A stretch of 55,169 bases of DNA from Planktothrix serta PCC 8927 (GCF_900010725.2 NZ_LR734865.1:125533-180701); one strand, 5' to 3'; shown: positions 5,781-13,726, numbered from the stretch's first letter. Notes: generated by a model from the sequence alone, not told the origin. A program made the numbers and translations.

Positions 5781-8436
5781 CGGATCAGAAGAACAAGAAA
5801 TCCCAGCTTGTCAGCAACTTGAAATAGCATTGCAAGAAAGTCAATCCCATTGGAGAGATTTATTCCATTTATCTCCCATTGGAATGGTAGAAATTTCCCT
5901 AGAGGGGAGATTTTTGGAGGTGAATGCTTCCTTTTGTAAGTTCGTGGGTTATTCTCAAGCTGAATTAATGGAATTTGAACTGAATCAAATTACCCATCCT
6001 GATGATCGAGCCATTAGTTTTCAATTTTTTAATCAGTTAATTACTCAAAAAATTCCTCAATTTCAATTAGAAAAACGCTATCTTCATAAAGAAGGATATT
6101 GGGTTTATGCGATTGTTAACGGTTATTTACGTTTAGATTCTCAGGGAAAACCCCATTCTGTTATGGGTCAAATTCAGGATATCACAGAAAGGAAGTTAGC
6201 GGAAGAAGATATTAAAAAACGAGAGGAATATTTACGGTTAATTTTGAATAATATTCCTCAACAAGTATTTTGGAAAGATACAAATTTAGTCTTTAGAGGC
6301 TGTAATAAAAATTGGGCGGAAGCGGCACAGTTTGAAAGTCAAGAGTATGTGATTGGAAAAACGGATCATGATTTATTTCCTGACCCGAAGATTGGTGATT
6401 TCTTTCGCGCACAAGATCGGCGGGTGATGGCATCAAAACAAGCGGAAATGCACTTAATTGCACCCAAACAAAAACCTTCCGCCGATGGTCGAACGTTATG
6501 GTTAGATATTAGTCGAATTCCGATGCAGGATTCTCAGGGAAATGTGATCGGAATTTTAGGAGTAATTGAAGATATTACCGAACGCAAAGAAATTGATGAA
6601 AAGTTAAGATTAACACAGTTTTCGATTGAAAAATCAAGGGATTATTTTTTATTTACCGATGGGAAAGCGCGTTTTTTTGATGTGAATCAAGCGGCTTGTA
6701 ATGCTTTGGGATATTCCAGAGAAGAATTACTTCAAATGCGGGTTAAAGATATTGATCGGCAAGCACCTGATGACGCATGGCCGATTTCTTGGGAGGATTT
6801 AAAACAACAGGGTTCTTTTACGTTTGAATCTGTTCATTTAACGAAAACAGGTCAGGAAATTAGTGTTGAAATTACGTTGAGTTATTTAGAATATAATCAA
6901 AAAGAATACGGCTGTGCAATTGTTCGGGATATTTGCGATCGCAAACAAGCAGAAATCGCCTTACAACAGGCGAAAGAAGCAGCAGAAGCAGCGAATCATG
7001 CTAAAAGTGAATTTTTAGCCCGCATGAGTCATGAATTGCGAACGCCGATGAATGCTATTCTAGGATTTACGCAACTGATAGAACGGGATTTACAGCGAAA
7101 TTCTCAAGTTTTATTAGCCAATCATCAAGAACATTTAGACATTATTAGTCGCAGTGGTGAACATCTGTTAAATTTAATTAATGATGTTTTAGAAATGTCT
7201 AAAATTGAAGCGGGACGAATTGTATTAAATCCGGCTAAGTTTGATTTACCACGTCTCCTTGATTGTATTAAGGATATGTTAGCCTTTAAAGCCGAATCTA
7301 AAGGTTTAGCGTTTAATATTATTGCCGATCCCAGTCTTCCTGAATATATTGAAACCGATGAAAGTAAATTACGACAGGTGTTAATTAATCTTTTGGGAAA
7401 TTCGATTAAATTTACAGAAAAGGGGTCTATTACTTTAAGGGTAAAACCTTTAAATTCAAACTCATCCCCTAATCAAATTCCACTTAATTTTGAAGTTGAA
7501 GATACTGGCCCAGGAATTGCCCCCGAAGAATTAGAATTATTATTCCAACCGTTTGTACAAACTGAAACAGGGCGAAAATCTCAACAAGGAACTGGATTAG
7601 GCTTACCGATTAGTCAACAGTTTGTGAAATTAATGGGAGGAGAAATAACCGTTACCAGTGAAATCGGAAAAGGAACAAACTTTCAATTTTATATTAAAGC
7701 CAATTTAGCCAAGTTTTCAGAAAGTCGGTGTCAAGAATTAACCCGGCGAGTCATCGGGTTAGCACCGAATCAACCCCATTATCGAATTTTAGTAGTTGAT
7801 GATAATTGGACAAATAGACAGTTAGTAATTAAGGTTTTAAACCCTTTGGGATTTCAATTAAAAGAAGCCGAAAATGGTCAGGAAGCGATTAGTCTTTGGG
7901 AAAGTTGGCAACCCCATTTAATCTTTATGGATATGCGAATGCCTGTGATGGATGGTTATGAAGCGACAGAATGGATTAAACAGCGTTTACAGGGTCAAGC
8001 AACGGTAATTATTGCGTTAACAGCCAGTGCTTTACAACAGGATAAATTAGTGGTTTTATCAGCAGGATGTGATGATTTTATTCGGAAACCGTTTCGGGTT
8101 GAAGTGTTATTTGAAAAAATTGCTCAACATTTAGGGGTTGATTTTATTTATGAAGAAAATGAAGTCAATTTAGAACCCCTAGAAATATCTACTTCCCCCA
8201 GAGAATTAAACCACATTGCAGAATTAACACCAGAAGTATTAGCGTTGTTACCCAAACCCCTGATTCAAGAGTTATATCAAGCGACATTAAAACTTAATTC
8301 TAAGTTAGTGGCTGAAGCTATTCAAAAGATTCCGACTGCTCAGGGGTCTATTGGTCAATTATTAACTCAATTAGCCGATGATTTTCGGTATGATGTGATT
8401 CTGGAGTTAATAAAAGCGATCGCTGAAACTGAATAG
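5767..8436 (+). CDS. Hybrid sensor histidine kinase (3xPAS-HisKA-HATPase-REC)
   Basis: An 889-aa cytoplasmic hybrid kinase. Three PAS/PAC modules occupy ~25-140, ~150-270 and ~280-395, each ending in a PAC-like signature (DITERK, DITERK, DICDRK). HisKA follows with FLARMSHELRTPMNAILGF; the ATPase has NLLGNSIKF, DTGPGI and GTGLGLPIS. The receiver domain (ILVVDDNWTNRQ, FMDMRMPVMDGYEA, IRKPF) is followed by a ~90-aa helical tail that may be an HPt-like or dimer module; I see no clear phosphotransfer His there. The ATG at 5767 has AGGAGG 4 bases upstream and overlaps the preceding kinase by 14 bases. The two probably act in one phosphorelay. The signal is unknown; no haem or flavin motif is certain. 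Confidence 0.92.
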   Translation: MITPNGSEEQEIPACQQLEIALQESQSHWRDLFHLSPIGMVEISLEGRFLEVNASFCKFVGYSQAELMEFELNQITHPDDRAISFQFFNQLITQKIPQFQLEKRYLHKEGYWVYAIVNGYLRLDSQGKPHSVMGQIQDITERKLAEEDIKKREEYLRLILNNIPQQVFWKDTNLVFRGCNKNWAEAAQFESQEYVIGKTDHDLFPDPKIGDFFRAQDRRVMASKQAEMHLIAPKQKPSADGRTLWLDISRIPMQDSQGNVIGILGVIEDITERKEIDEKLRLTQFSIEKSRDYFLFTDGKARFFDVNQAACNALGYSREELLQMRVKDIDRQAPDDAWPISWEDLKQQGSFTFESVHLTKTGQEISVEITLSYLEYNQKEYGCAIVRDICDRKQAEIALQQAKEAAEAANHAKSEFLARMSHELRTPMNAILGFTQLIERDLQRNSQVLLANHQEHLDIISRSGEHLLNLINDVLEMSKIEAGRIVLNPAKFDLPRLLDCIKDMLAFKAESKGLAFNIIADPSLPEYIETDESKLRQVLINLLGNSIKFTEKGSITLRVKPLNSNSSPNQIPLNFEVEDTGPGIAPEELELLFQPFVQTETGRKSQQGTGLGLPISQQFVKLMGGEITVTSEIGKGTNFQFYIKANLAKFSESRCQELTRRVIGLAPNQPHYRILVVDDNWTNRQLVIKVLNPLGFQLKEAENGQEAISLWESWQPHLIFMDMRMPVMDGYEATEWIKQRLQGQATVIIALTASALQQDKLVVLSAGCDDFIRKPFRVEVLFEKIAQHLGVDFIYEENEVNLEPLEISTSPRELNHIAELTPEVLALLPKPLIQELYQATLKLNSKLVAEAIQKIPTAQGSIGQLLTQLADDFRYDVILELIKAIAETE

Positions 8437-8454
8437 AATAGGTAACGATGGGTG

Positions 8455-8584
8455 TATAGCAATCTGTGTAGGATTTGTGAAAAAGTTCTGTAGGGGTGGC
8501 GTCCCTCCCAACCCTCTAACTGTCTGGGTTGGGAGGGACGCCACCCCTACAATAAAATATTACAACCTATTTAAGACTGCTATA
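8455..8584. mobile_element. MITE-like element, subfamily C, copy 1
   Basis: 130 bases from TATAGCAATCTG to GACTGCTATA. The core is a perfect 26-bp palindrome: arms 8489-8514 and 8526-8551 (TGTAGGGGTGGCG... and its complement) with an 11-base loop. A sister copy with the same core lies at 30532-30640. The right end overlaps the last codons of the DUF362 gene. It lies between two converging genes and would fold strongly in either transcript. Confidence 0.75.
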
Positions 8585-9529
8585 GGTGGTCATGGGTTCT
8601 TTAATCCAGCGAATATAAAAATGTCGGAAAGTAGATTTCAAAACGCGAGGTAAACCAAAATCAATCGGGACTAAAGCATCGGGTAATTTCCAATCAGAAA
8701 CTTGTAATTCTTCAGGTGTTAATAACGGAAACTGAATGTCTGTTAATTCAGGACATAATTCCAATCGTTGAGCCGCCACAATTGTCGGAATCCAACTCGG
8801 ATCAACCTGAAGAATATCAACAATTGTTCTATCCAGGGAAAACACATGATCAGCAGCCGCTAAAATCCCTAATTCACGAGGTTCACCCCCACTGGGGCCA
8901 TTACCTTCATGACCAATAATTGCATCTAAAATCGTTAAATTAGGATTAATCGCTCTAGCGGTTTCAACTAACATTTCTCCAAACCGATTAACATCTTTTC
9001 CCGCTTCTAAATGCCACCAAGCTTTCATTTTTCCCGGTACACAACCAAAAAGATTTTTAACCCCCATTGTCAGGGTGAGTTGAACATGGGATTTTAGTTT
9101 GGGTAAATTAATAATCACATCGGCTTCCATCGCTTCTTTACTTAACCGTAAATGATCAAAACCTTCACTAACAGTTTGATACCGTTTTCCCTGAAATTCA
9201 ACAATTGGCAAATTTAACGATTCAATTAAGGGTAAATAGCCATTAGCACGGGCGACCCCCAAGGCGCTCCCAAAGGCGGGACTATCCCCTAAAAAAGGTT
9301 TTCCTCCCGCCGCAATCACCTGTTTAGCCACCGCCGCCACCAATTCCGGTCGGGTCACACATTCTTTTGTGGGACGACTTCCGGTTAATAAATTGGGTTT
9401 GAGGAGAACGCGATCGCCCGGTTTGACAAAGGCGCTCATCCCTCCCCAGGGTTCCAGTAGAGCTTCTAAGGATGTTTCTAACCGTTGAGGGTTATAGGAG
9501 TTAGTTTGAATTAAAGACACAGTGGGCAT
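8567..9529 (-). CDS. DUF362 domain-containing protein
   Basis: A 320-aa DUF362 protein. The family signature regions are visible: VLLKPNLLTGSRPTKECVT near residue 41, GGKPFLGDSPAFG, ADVIINLPKLKSHVQLTLT, MGVKNLFGCVPG and LDAIIGHEGNGPSGGEPREL. Family members are often linked to iron-sulfur or anaerobic metabolism, but the biochemical role is undefined. No CxxCxxC ferredoxin motif is present in this one. AGGA lies about 10 bases before the ATG at 9529. The last residues (YSSLK) and the stop fall within the mini-element at 8455-8584, so the C terminus has probably been altered by insertion. Confidence 0.88.
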   Translation of the reverse strand: MPTVSLIQTNSYNPQRLETSLEALLEPWGGMSAFVKPGDRVLLKPNLLTGSRPTKECVTRPELVAAVAKQVIAAGGKPFLGDSPAFGSALGVARANGYLPLIESLNLPIVEFQGKRYQTVSEGFDHLRLSKEAMEADVIINLPKLKSHVQLTLTMGVKNLFGCVPGKMKAWWHLEAGKDVNRFGEMLVETARAINPNLTILDAIIGHEGNGPSGGEPRELGILAAADHVFSLDRTIVDILQVDPSWIPTIVAAQRLELCPELTDIQFPLLTPEELQVSDWKLPDALVPIDFGLPRVLKSTFRHFYIRWIKEPMTTYSSLK

Positions 9530-9586
9530 AAATCTGGAATCCTATGGGGTGATTTTAAGGTATGGAATATGATGGCAGGGGTTAAT

Positions 9587-9907
9587 TTATTCAGTAACTT
9601 TTAAACGACCTACGGCGCCCCGATGTAGGGCTGTTACCCGTTGAGAATTCAGGAAAATTCCCTCTCCTTCTACTTCAATAAGCGGGGGTTTTAACTCGAC
9701 TTTTTCTACTTTCGCCATATTAATCATGACCGTTTGATCAACCAGGTGAAAGGTCAGCCAGGCTTGATTTAAGAGTTGGGACAGTAGGGGGGCTAATTCC
9801 GCCGATGGCATAGGAATGCTAAAGGTTTCATCATGGCCATTGTCATAATAAAAGGTGATTTGCGTTGCTGTGGCCGCATTGTATTCTGCAAAAGACCCTT
9901 TGGGCAT
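9587..9907 (-). CDS. Conserved cyanobacterial hypothetical protein (106 aa)
   Basis: A small protein beginning MPKGSFAEYNAATATQITFYYDNGHDETFSIP, with beta-rich segments and a short helix (PLLSQLLNQAWLTFHLV). VMINMAKVEKVELKPP resembles the pattern of small PH-like or LSM-like folds, but I cannot name the family. AGGAGAAG lies 6 bases before the ATG, so this is a well-supported gene. It is divergent from the Uma2 gene at 10023 across ~115 bases, where both promoters must lie. Function is unknown. Confidence 0.7.
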   Translation of the reverse strand: MPKGSFAEYNAATATQITFYYDNGHDETFSIPMPSAELAPLLSQLLNQAWLTFHLVDQTVMINMAKVEKVELKPPLIEVEGEGIFLNSQRVTALHRGAVGRLKVTE

Positions 9908-10022
9908 AGGTCAACTTCTCCTAAATGGGGCAATTTCACCAAGGAATTGAACGTTCCCACCTTAATCTTAGATCGATATAGAATAATATTAATCATGATT
10001 GTTCACTTTTTTGATTGCGAGA

Positions 10023-10643
10023 ATGTCTAAATCTCCTCATCCCGGCAATATCCTCCTTGAGAATGTCCCTTGGCAGGATTTAGAAACAATTCTGTTTAAA
10101 CGGCAAAAAAATGGAGGGACTTTACTGGCTTATGATCAGGGAACTTTGGAATTGATTACTCCTTCCCCCCAACATCAGGAATACCGTGAAATTTTAGAAG
10201 AATTTATCATCATGCTGTTAGATTTACAAAATATTAATTATCGTTGTTTAGGAACAATGCTCTGGCAACGACCGGATTTAAAGATTAGTTTAGAAGTGGA
10301 TAGTTGTTTTTATATTCAAAATTTATCGGCAATTGATCATAAGTTAACGATTAGTTTACCGGAAAATCCACCTCCTGATTTAGTATTAGAAATTGATTTA
10401 ACCCGAAAATCTCTCTCCAGACGTTCAATGTATGGCCGTTTAGGAATTCCTGAAATTTGGCGTTGTGATCAAAATAAACTTAAAATTTATCAGTTACAAG
10501 GACAAGAGTATCAACCCAGTCCGAGAAGTTTAGTGTTTCCTGAAATTGCCCTAGAAAGTTTACCTCAAATCATTAAAAACAATATTAAATCCGGTCGTGT
10601 TGCAGTGCGTCGGGAGTTTCAAGAATGGTTGCTAACCGTCTAA
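10023..10643 (+). CDS. Uma2 family (DUF820) putative endonuclease
   Basis: A 206-aa Uma2/DUF820 protein, a PD-(D/E)XK-like family greatly expanded in cyanobacteria. Characteristic parts: LAYDQGTLELITPSPQHQEY near the start, PPDLVLEIDLTRKS carrying the acidic/EID core, and RRSMYGRLGIPEIWRCD, the usual Y-x-x-x-G-I-x-E-x-W block. The family is annotated as restriction-like nuclease; biological roles are mostly unproven. I prefer ATG 10023 over 9999 because the extra residues are not family-like. It is followed 10 bases later by a dehydrogenase gene, suggesting co-transcription without a known functional link. Confidence 0.85.
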   Translation: MSKSPHPGNILLENVPWQDLETILFKRQKNGGTLLAYDQGTLELITPSPQHQEYREILEEFIIMLLDLQNINYRCLGTMLWQRPDLKISLEVDSCFYIQNLSAIDHKLTISLPENPPPDLVLEIDLTRKSLSRRSMYGRLGIPEIWRCDQNKLKIYQLQGQEYQPSPRSLVFPEIALESLPQIIKNNIKSGRVAVRREFQEWLLTV

Positions 10644-10653
10644 AGGATAAAAA

Positions 10654-11583
10654 ATGACATTATTATTATTAGGAGAATTTGAAAATCCTGAAATTTGGAT
10701 TTCTGCTCTAAAAACTGATCAACCGGAGTTAAAAATTGAAGTTTACCCTAATTTTGATAATTTATTAGAAATTGATGCCGTTTTAGTTTGGATGCACCCC
10801 TTGGGAGTGATTGAAAAATTCCCCAATTTAAAAATAATTATCTCAACGGGAGCGGGTGTTGATCATATTTTACGAGATCCGAATTTACCGCCTAATATTC
10901 CAATTGTGCGATTAGTAGATGAGTCTTTAACCGCCCAAATGTCCGAATATATCTTATTAGCGATTTTGCAGTTTCATCGTCAATTTATCGCCTATCAAAT
11001 TCAGCAAAATCAACAGTTATGGCAAGGTTTACCTCCTAGAAATATAGCAAATTGTACCGTTGGAATTTTAGGGTTAGGAGTTCTGGGTTTAGATATTGCT
11101 CAAAAACTTAAATTGATCGGGTTTTCGGTTCGAGGTTGGAGTCGAACTCCTAAAAGATTAGATAATATTAATTGTTTTTCAGGAAAGGAAGAATTTAATT
11201 TATTTTTAAGTGAATGTTCGGTTTTAGTTTGTTTGTTACCGTTAACACCAGAAACCGAAGGGATTTTAAATCAAAACACCTTTGCGGCGTTACCTCCAGG
11301 CGCTTATTTAATTAATGTCGCCAGAGGGAAACATTTAGTTGAAGAAGATTTATTAACTGCGTTAACATCCGGTCAACTTTCGGGAGCGTGTTTAGATGTT
11401 TTTCAGAATGAACCCTTACCGAAAAATCATCCATTTTGGGTTCATTCAAAAGTTATTATAACTCCTCATATTGCGGCTAAAACAATTCCGGCTTGTGTGG
11501 CTCCCCAAATTATTGAAGCCCTGCAAAAGAGTCAAGAGGGATTACCTTTAAATAATACTATTAATGTATCCAGAGGATATTAA
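10654..11583 (+). CDS. D-isomer 2-hydroxyacid dehydrogenase, GhrA-like
   Basis: A 309-aa NAD(P)-dependent 2-hydroxyacid dehydrogenase, closest in pattern to glyoxylate/hydroxypyruvate reductase A. Visible motifs: ISTGAGVDHI in the substrate domain, the Rossmann glycine loop GILGLGVLGLDIA (~137-149), the catalytic Arg in NVARGKHLVEED, Glu in QNEPLP and His in TPHIAA. It would reduce glyoxylate or hydroxypyruvate, which fits photorespiratory metabolism, but substrate choice is inferred. AGGA lies 7 bases before the ATG. It sits 10 bases downstream of the Uma2 gene. Confidence 0.88.
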   Translation: MTLLLLGEFENPEIWISALKTDQPELKIEVYPNFDNLLEIDAVLVWMHPLGVIEKFPNLKIIISTGAGVDHILRDPNLPPNIPIVRLVDESLTAQMSEYILLAILQFHRQFIAYQIQQNQQLWQGLPPRNIANCTVGILGLGVLGLDIAQKLKLIGFSVRGWSRTPKRLDNINCFSGKEEFNLFLSECSVLVCLLPLTPETEGILNQNTFAALPPGAYLINVARGKHLVEEDLLTALTSGQLSGACLDVFQNEPLPKNHPFWVHSKVIITPHIAAKTIPACVAPQIIEALQKSQEGLPLNNTINVSRGY

Positions 11584-11602
11584 TTGACTAGATACAATAA
11601 TT

Positions 11603-12160
11603 TCAAATAATCCCAGCTTGTTGAAAAACTTGCAGAGGCGTGAGTTGTAATCCTTCTAATAAATTATCCGTTAAAATTGCTTCATCTCGTTTTGTTTGAG
11701 GAGGTGCATCAGGATAAAAAATAGTAATGGTTTTAGCTTTAGGGTCAATAACCCAAACCCTCAATACTCCAGCATTGAGATAATCAATCGCTTTTTCACT
11801 CATTTGGCCAAAGGTTTGATCCGGCGATATAATTTCTATTACTAATTCAGGGGGAACAGGACAAGCTTCATCAATAAATCGGTCTAAAGGTAGACGACTA
11901 TAGGAAATATAAAGTAAATCAGGAATTGGAACCCAATCTCGATTATTTTTTTTGAGAATAACCGCCCATTCTATCCCGATTTCTCCTCGATTTTGACACC
12001 ATTGAGTTAACAGGGTACATAGAGTTCCTCTGATTCGAGAATGAAAACGTTTGGGGGCCATTTTGGGAATTGCTTCTCCATTAATCAATTCATAATTTAA
12101 GTCGGTTTCAGGAAGGGTCAGAAATTCATCGAGAGTAAGTTGAGTTTTGATTGTTACCAT
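11603..12160 (-). CDS. Uma2 family (DUF820) putative endonuclease
   Basis: A 185-aa Uma2 protein. It has the family start (LTLDEFLTLPETDLNYELIN), the core VPIPDLLYISYSRLP, PELVIEIISPDQTF and the end block MSEKAIDYLNAGVLRVWVID. A TTG at 12175 would add five residues (MSNQL), but ATG 12160 is the better codon; neither has a clear ribosome site. It converges on the dehydrogenase gene with only 19 bases between stops. Predicted PD-(D/E)XK-type fold; function unproven. Confidence 0.85.
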   Translation of the reverse strand: MVTIKTQLTLDEFLTLPETDLNYELINGEAIPKMAPKRFHSRIRGTLCTLLTQWCQNRGEIGIEWAVILKKNNRDWVPIPDLLYISYSRLPLDRFIDEACPVPPELVIEIISPDQTFGQMSEKAIDYLNAGVLRVWVIDPKAKTITIFYPDAPPQTKRDEAILTDNLLEGLQLTPLQVFQQAGII

Positions 12161-12220
12161 CAGTTGATTGCTCAAATAAGTTTAATAGTTGGAAACAGAA
12201 AAGCTGTTAACATCTTACTA

Positions 12221-12418
12221 TCACTTTAAAAGACTGGGTACAACTTCTCTGGATTGAAATCGTAATGGCAGTTGAGGAAGAAATTGCTCAGGTTGAGGAT
12301 AGGTTTCAGCATCCCTTCCCGCACCGAGCATTGACCAATAGACTTTCGTTCCTTTAGGAATAGTAATCCCCTCAATCACAGTCTCCTTGATGGCTTCTAA
12401 CGGACTAGAACCCGATGC
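12221..12418 (-). pseudogene. Cytochrome P450 remnant
   Basis: A minus-strand frame reads LEAIKETVIEGITIPKGTKV, then YWSMLGAGRDAETYPQPEQF. This matches the P450 stretch between the ExxR helix and the PERF motif (typically IPKGTKV...RDPE.YP.PE.F). There is no start codon, no upstream ExxR region and no downstream haem-binding FxxGxxxCxG. An AGAAACCCGGTTTCT palindrome at 12424-12438 cuts its upstream side. It is a ~60-codon fragment of a once full gene of about 450 codons. A second short frame from ATG 12473 (MSTKQELTQQVK...) overlaps the toxin's stop and is also broken. Confidence 0.7.
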
Positions 12419-12423
12419 AAACG

Positions 12424-12438
12424 AGAAACCCGGTTTCT
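12424..12438. repeat. AGAAACCCGGTTTCT palindrome
   Basis: A 7-bp-arm palindrome with one central base. It is one of nine copies in this window (also at 13197, 13248, 13283, 32283, 48951, 51043, 51084 and 51135). Here it lies between the P450 remnant and the toxin gene. Confidence 0.85.
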
Positions 12439-12462
12439 TTGACTTGTTGCGTAAGTTCTTGT

Positions 12463-12744
12463 TTAGTAGACATCATCATGGTTTCCGAGGTTCAACAGTA
12501 AGATAATATTTTCAGGGTCATTGATAACAGTAAACTCGAACAAAATACGATAACGATAGTCAATTGAAGCTGACCAAATCCCATCAAACTCACCAGATAG
12601 TTTATGCGTTTTTAGAGTAGGATGAAAAGGATCAGTAGCCAGTTGACGGAGAGTTTCTTCAATAGCAACTCGCAACTGTGGATTTTGACGAATTAATCGT
12701 TTGTAAGCTCTTAGAGATTTGGGAGTCCAAGCAATTTTTCTCAA
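12463..12744 (-). CDS. Type II toxin, RelE/ParE superfamily (YafQ-like)
   Basis: A 93-aa RelE-fold mRNA-interferase-type toxin. Features: IAWTPKSLRAYKRLIRQNP (helical N terminus), LATDPFHPTLKTHKLSGEFDGIWSASI, YRYRILFEF and a C-terminal GNHDDVY, which matches the YafQ-like ending with an active-site-type His. It would cleave ribosome-associated mRNA when freed from its antitoxin. It overlaps the upstream antitoxin gene by 4 bases (ATGA), a standard coupled arrangement. The frame is intact, so the pair may be active. Confidence 0.85.
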   Translation of the reverse strand: MRKIAWTPKSLRAYKRLIRQNPQLRVAIEETLRQLATDPFHPTLKTHKLSGEFDGIWSASIDYRYRILFEFTVINDPENIILLLNLGNHDDVY

Positions 12745-12965
12745 GTCTCTAACTCCCGAAGAAAATCATCTACAGAACCCACTGTAATCAAGCCTTCTGC
12801 CACTTCCTGTCGAACTTCTTGAATTTCTTGGAGTAGTTGTTCTCGACGGTTTCTCTGTAGGCGCTTAACTAAGATTTCAACGATGAGGTTTTGTTCCTCA
12901 ATTGAGAGTGCTTCTACTTTATCTAATGCTTGTTGAAGCCTTGAGGTTTGTAATCCTTCGGACAT
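12741..12965 (-). CDS. Antitoxin of the RelE/YafQ-like toxin
   Basis: A 74-aa helical protein: LQQALDKVEALSIEEQNLIVEILVKRLQRNRREQLL, then QEIQEVRQEVAEGLITVGSVDDFLRELET. This composition is typical of small antitoxins paired with RelE/ParE toxins in cyanobacteria; the acidic C-terminal helix probably wraps the toxin. No clear DNA-binding domain is visible. A good promoter lies at 12994-13022, with the start codon about 30 bases downstream of the -10 box. Confidence 0.75.
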   Translation of the reverse strand: MSEGLQTSRLQQALDKVEALSIEEQNLIVEILVKRLQRNRREQLLQEIQEVRQEVAEGLITVGSVDDFLRELET

Positions 12966-12993
12966 AACTAATCATATAAAAATTGCTAGTTTA

Positions 12994-13022
12994 ATTATAA
13001 CATTTTGAGGAAGATATAGCAA
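12994..13022 (-). promoter_or_regulatory. Sigma-70-type promoter of the toxin-antitoxin operon
   Basis: On the minus strand TTGCTA (13022-13017) is followed after exactly 17 bases by a perfect TATAAT (12999-12994). A start near 12987 gives a ~20-base leader before the antitoxin ATG at 12965. The -35 box lies inside a TATAGC-type element end (13015-13040). Confidence 0.6.
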
Positions 13023-13040
13023 GTCTAAATGGATTGTACA
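13015..13040. mobile_element. Solo terminal repeat of a TATAGC-type element
   Basis: TATAGCAAGTCTAAATGG, then ATTGTA, resembles the end of element C1 (reverse complement of 8561-8584: TATAGCAGTCTTAAATAGG, then TTGTA), with small gaps. No matching second end is visible nearby, so this is probably a decayed or deleted element. It overlaps the -35 box of the TA promoter. Confidence 0.45.
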
Positions 13041-13196
13041 CTCATAATAATCAAGATTATTTTCCTAAAAAATACCACATAAACTCCCATAAAAATGCCA
13101 ATTTCTCCTTGTTCCAATGTTCTGCATTACAATGCTAACTTTGAGGCTCTACCTCAAATTAACAGGTTGCCACACTCTAATTTTACGGTTGTAAAG

Positions 13197-13297
13197 AGAA
13201 ACCGGGTTTCTTCAGTCAACTTTTGATCTTAACCGAGAGATAACATTAGAAACCCGGTTTCTGAGCACCTATCTGTAAGTAGAGAAACCGGGTTTCT
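13197..13297. repeat. Three AGAAACC-C/G-GGTTTCT palindromes
   Basis: Copies lie at 13197-13211, 13248-13262 and 13283-13297, in alternating central-base orientation. The sequence between the first two includes CCGAGAGATAACATT, and a similar CCGAGAGATTTATT lies between two copies near 51120-51134. This suggests a larger repeat unit containing pairs of palindromes. Confidence 0.8.
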
Positions 13298-13304
13298 GAT
13301 AGTT

Positions 13305-13376
13305 TTAACCTAATGTATATAATCCCCCATCCCGTCCACAAATCATCATTTGAGAACCAATATATAAATACCCATC
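13305..13376 (-). pseudogene. Remnant of a second PQQ-propeller gene
   Basis: The minus strand encodes GYLYIGSQMMICGRDGGLYTLG followed by a stop. In the intact gene at 14250-15815, GYLYIGSQM and MICGRDGGLYTLG are both present but about 115 residues apart. The fragment is therefore a diverged copy with a large internal deletion joining the two parts, and it lacks everything upstream. It directly borders an IS200/IS605-like hairpin. Confidence 0.75.
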
Positions 13377-13384
13377 ACTGAAAG

Positions 13385-13420
13385 CCCACAGTTCTCTACG
13401 AGTAAGTGTGGGTAGTTCAC
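13385..13420. mobile_element. IS200/IS605-like terminal hairpin (remnant)
   Basis: CCCACA (13385-13390) pairs with TGTGGG (13407-13412), followed by TAGTTCAC. Hairpins of this kind followed by a TTCAC-like motif are typical of the right end of IS200/IS605-family elements. No transposase frame is left. The assignment rests on pattern memory only. Confidence 0.35.
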
Positions 13421-13493
13421 AAGAATATCGTACCGCCGTCACAGGTAAAATAGATGTAAGCCAAGTTGATCTTCCCTAACCCTAGAAACTACC

Positions 13494-13724
13494 ATGACAC
13501 AAATTACCCTTGCTGAACTTCCTGAAACCCTCCAAACTCTAATTAACCAAGCAAAAAAAACAGGCGAAACCCTCACCATCATCCAAGACGGTATCCCCTT
13601 CGCTATTATTTCCCCAGTCCAGAAAAAATCCCTCCTACAAACCCTTTCTACCCTTGAACCCTTAGATGAAGACTTTGCAGACGTGGACGAAGGATTATTA
13701 CCCTTAGATGATATCGAATTCTAA
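13494..13724 (+). CDS. Phd/YefM-like antitoxin
   Basis: A 76-aa antitoxin. The N-terminal part (ITLAELPETLQTLINQAKKT, then GETLTIIQDGIPFAIISPV) fits the Phd/YefM fold, which binds the operator as a dimer. The acidic C-terminal tail (EPLDEDFADVDEGLLPLDD) would bind the toxin. The PIN toxin gene starts 2 bases after its stop, so they form one operon. No strong ribosome site precedes the ATG. Confidence 0.85.
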   Translation: MTQITLAELPETLQTLINQAKKTGETLTIIQDGIPFAIISPVQKKSLLQTLSTLEPLDEDFADVDEGLLPLDDIEF

Positions 13725-13726
13725 AA

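Noticed and set aside
4635-8436. Phytochrome or blue-light receptor
   Set aside because: The HisKA type resembles phytochrome kinases, but no GAF/PHY or chromophore cysteine region is present; only REC and PAS domains are seen.
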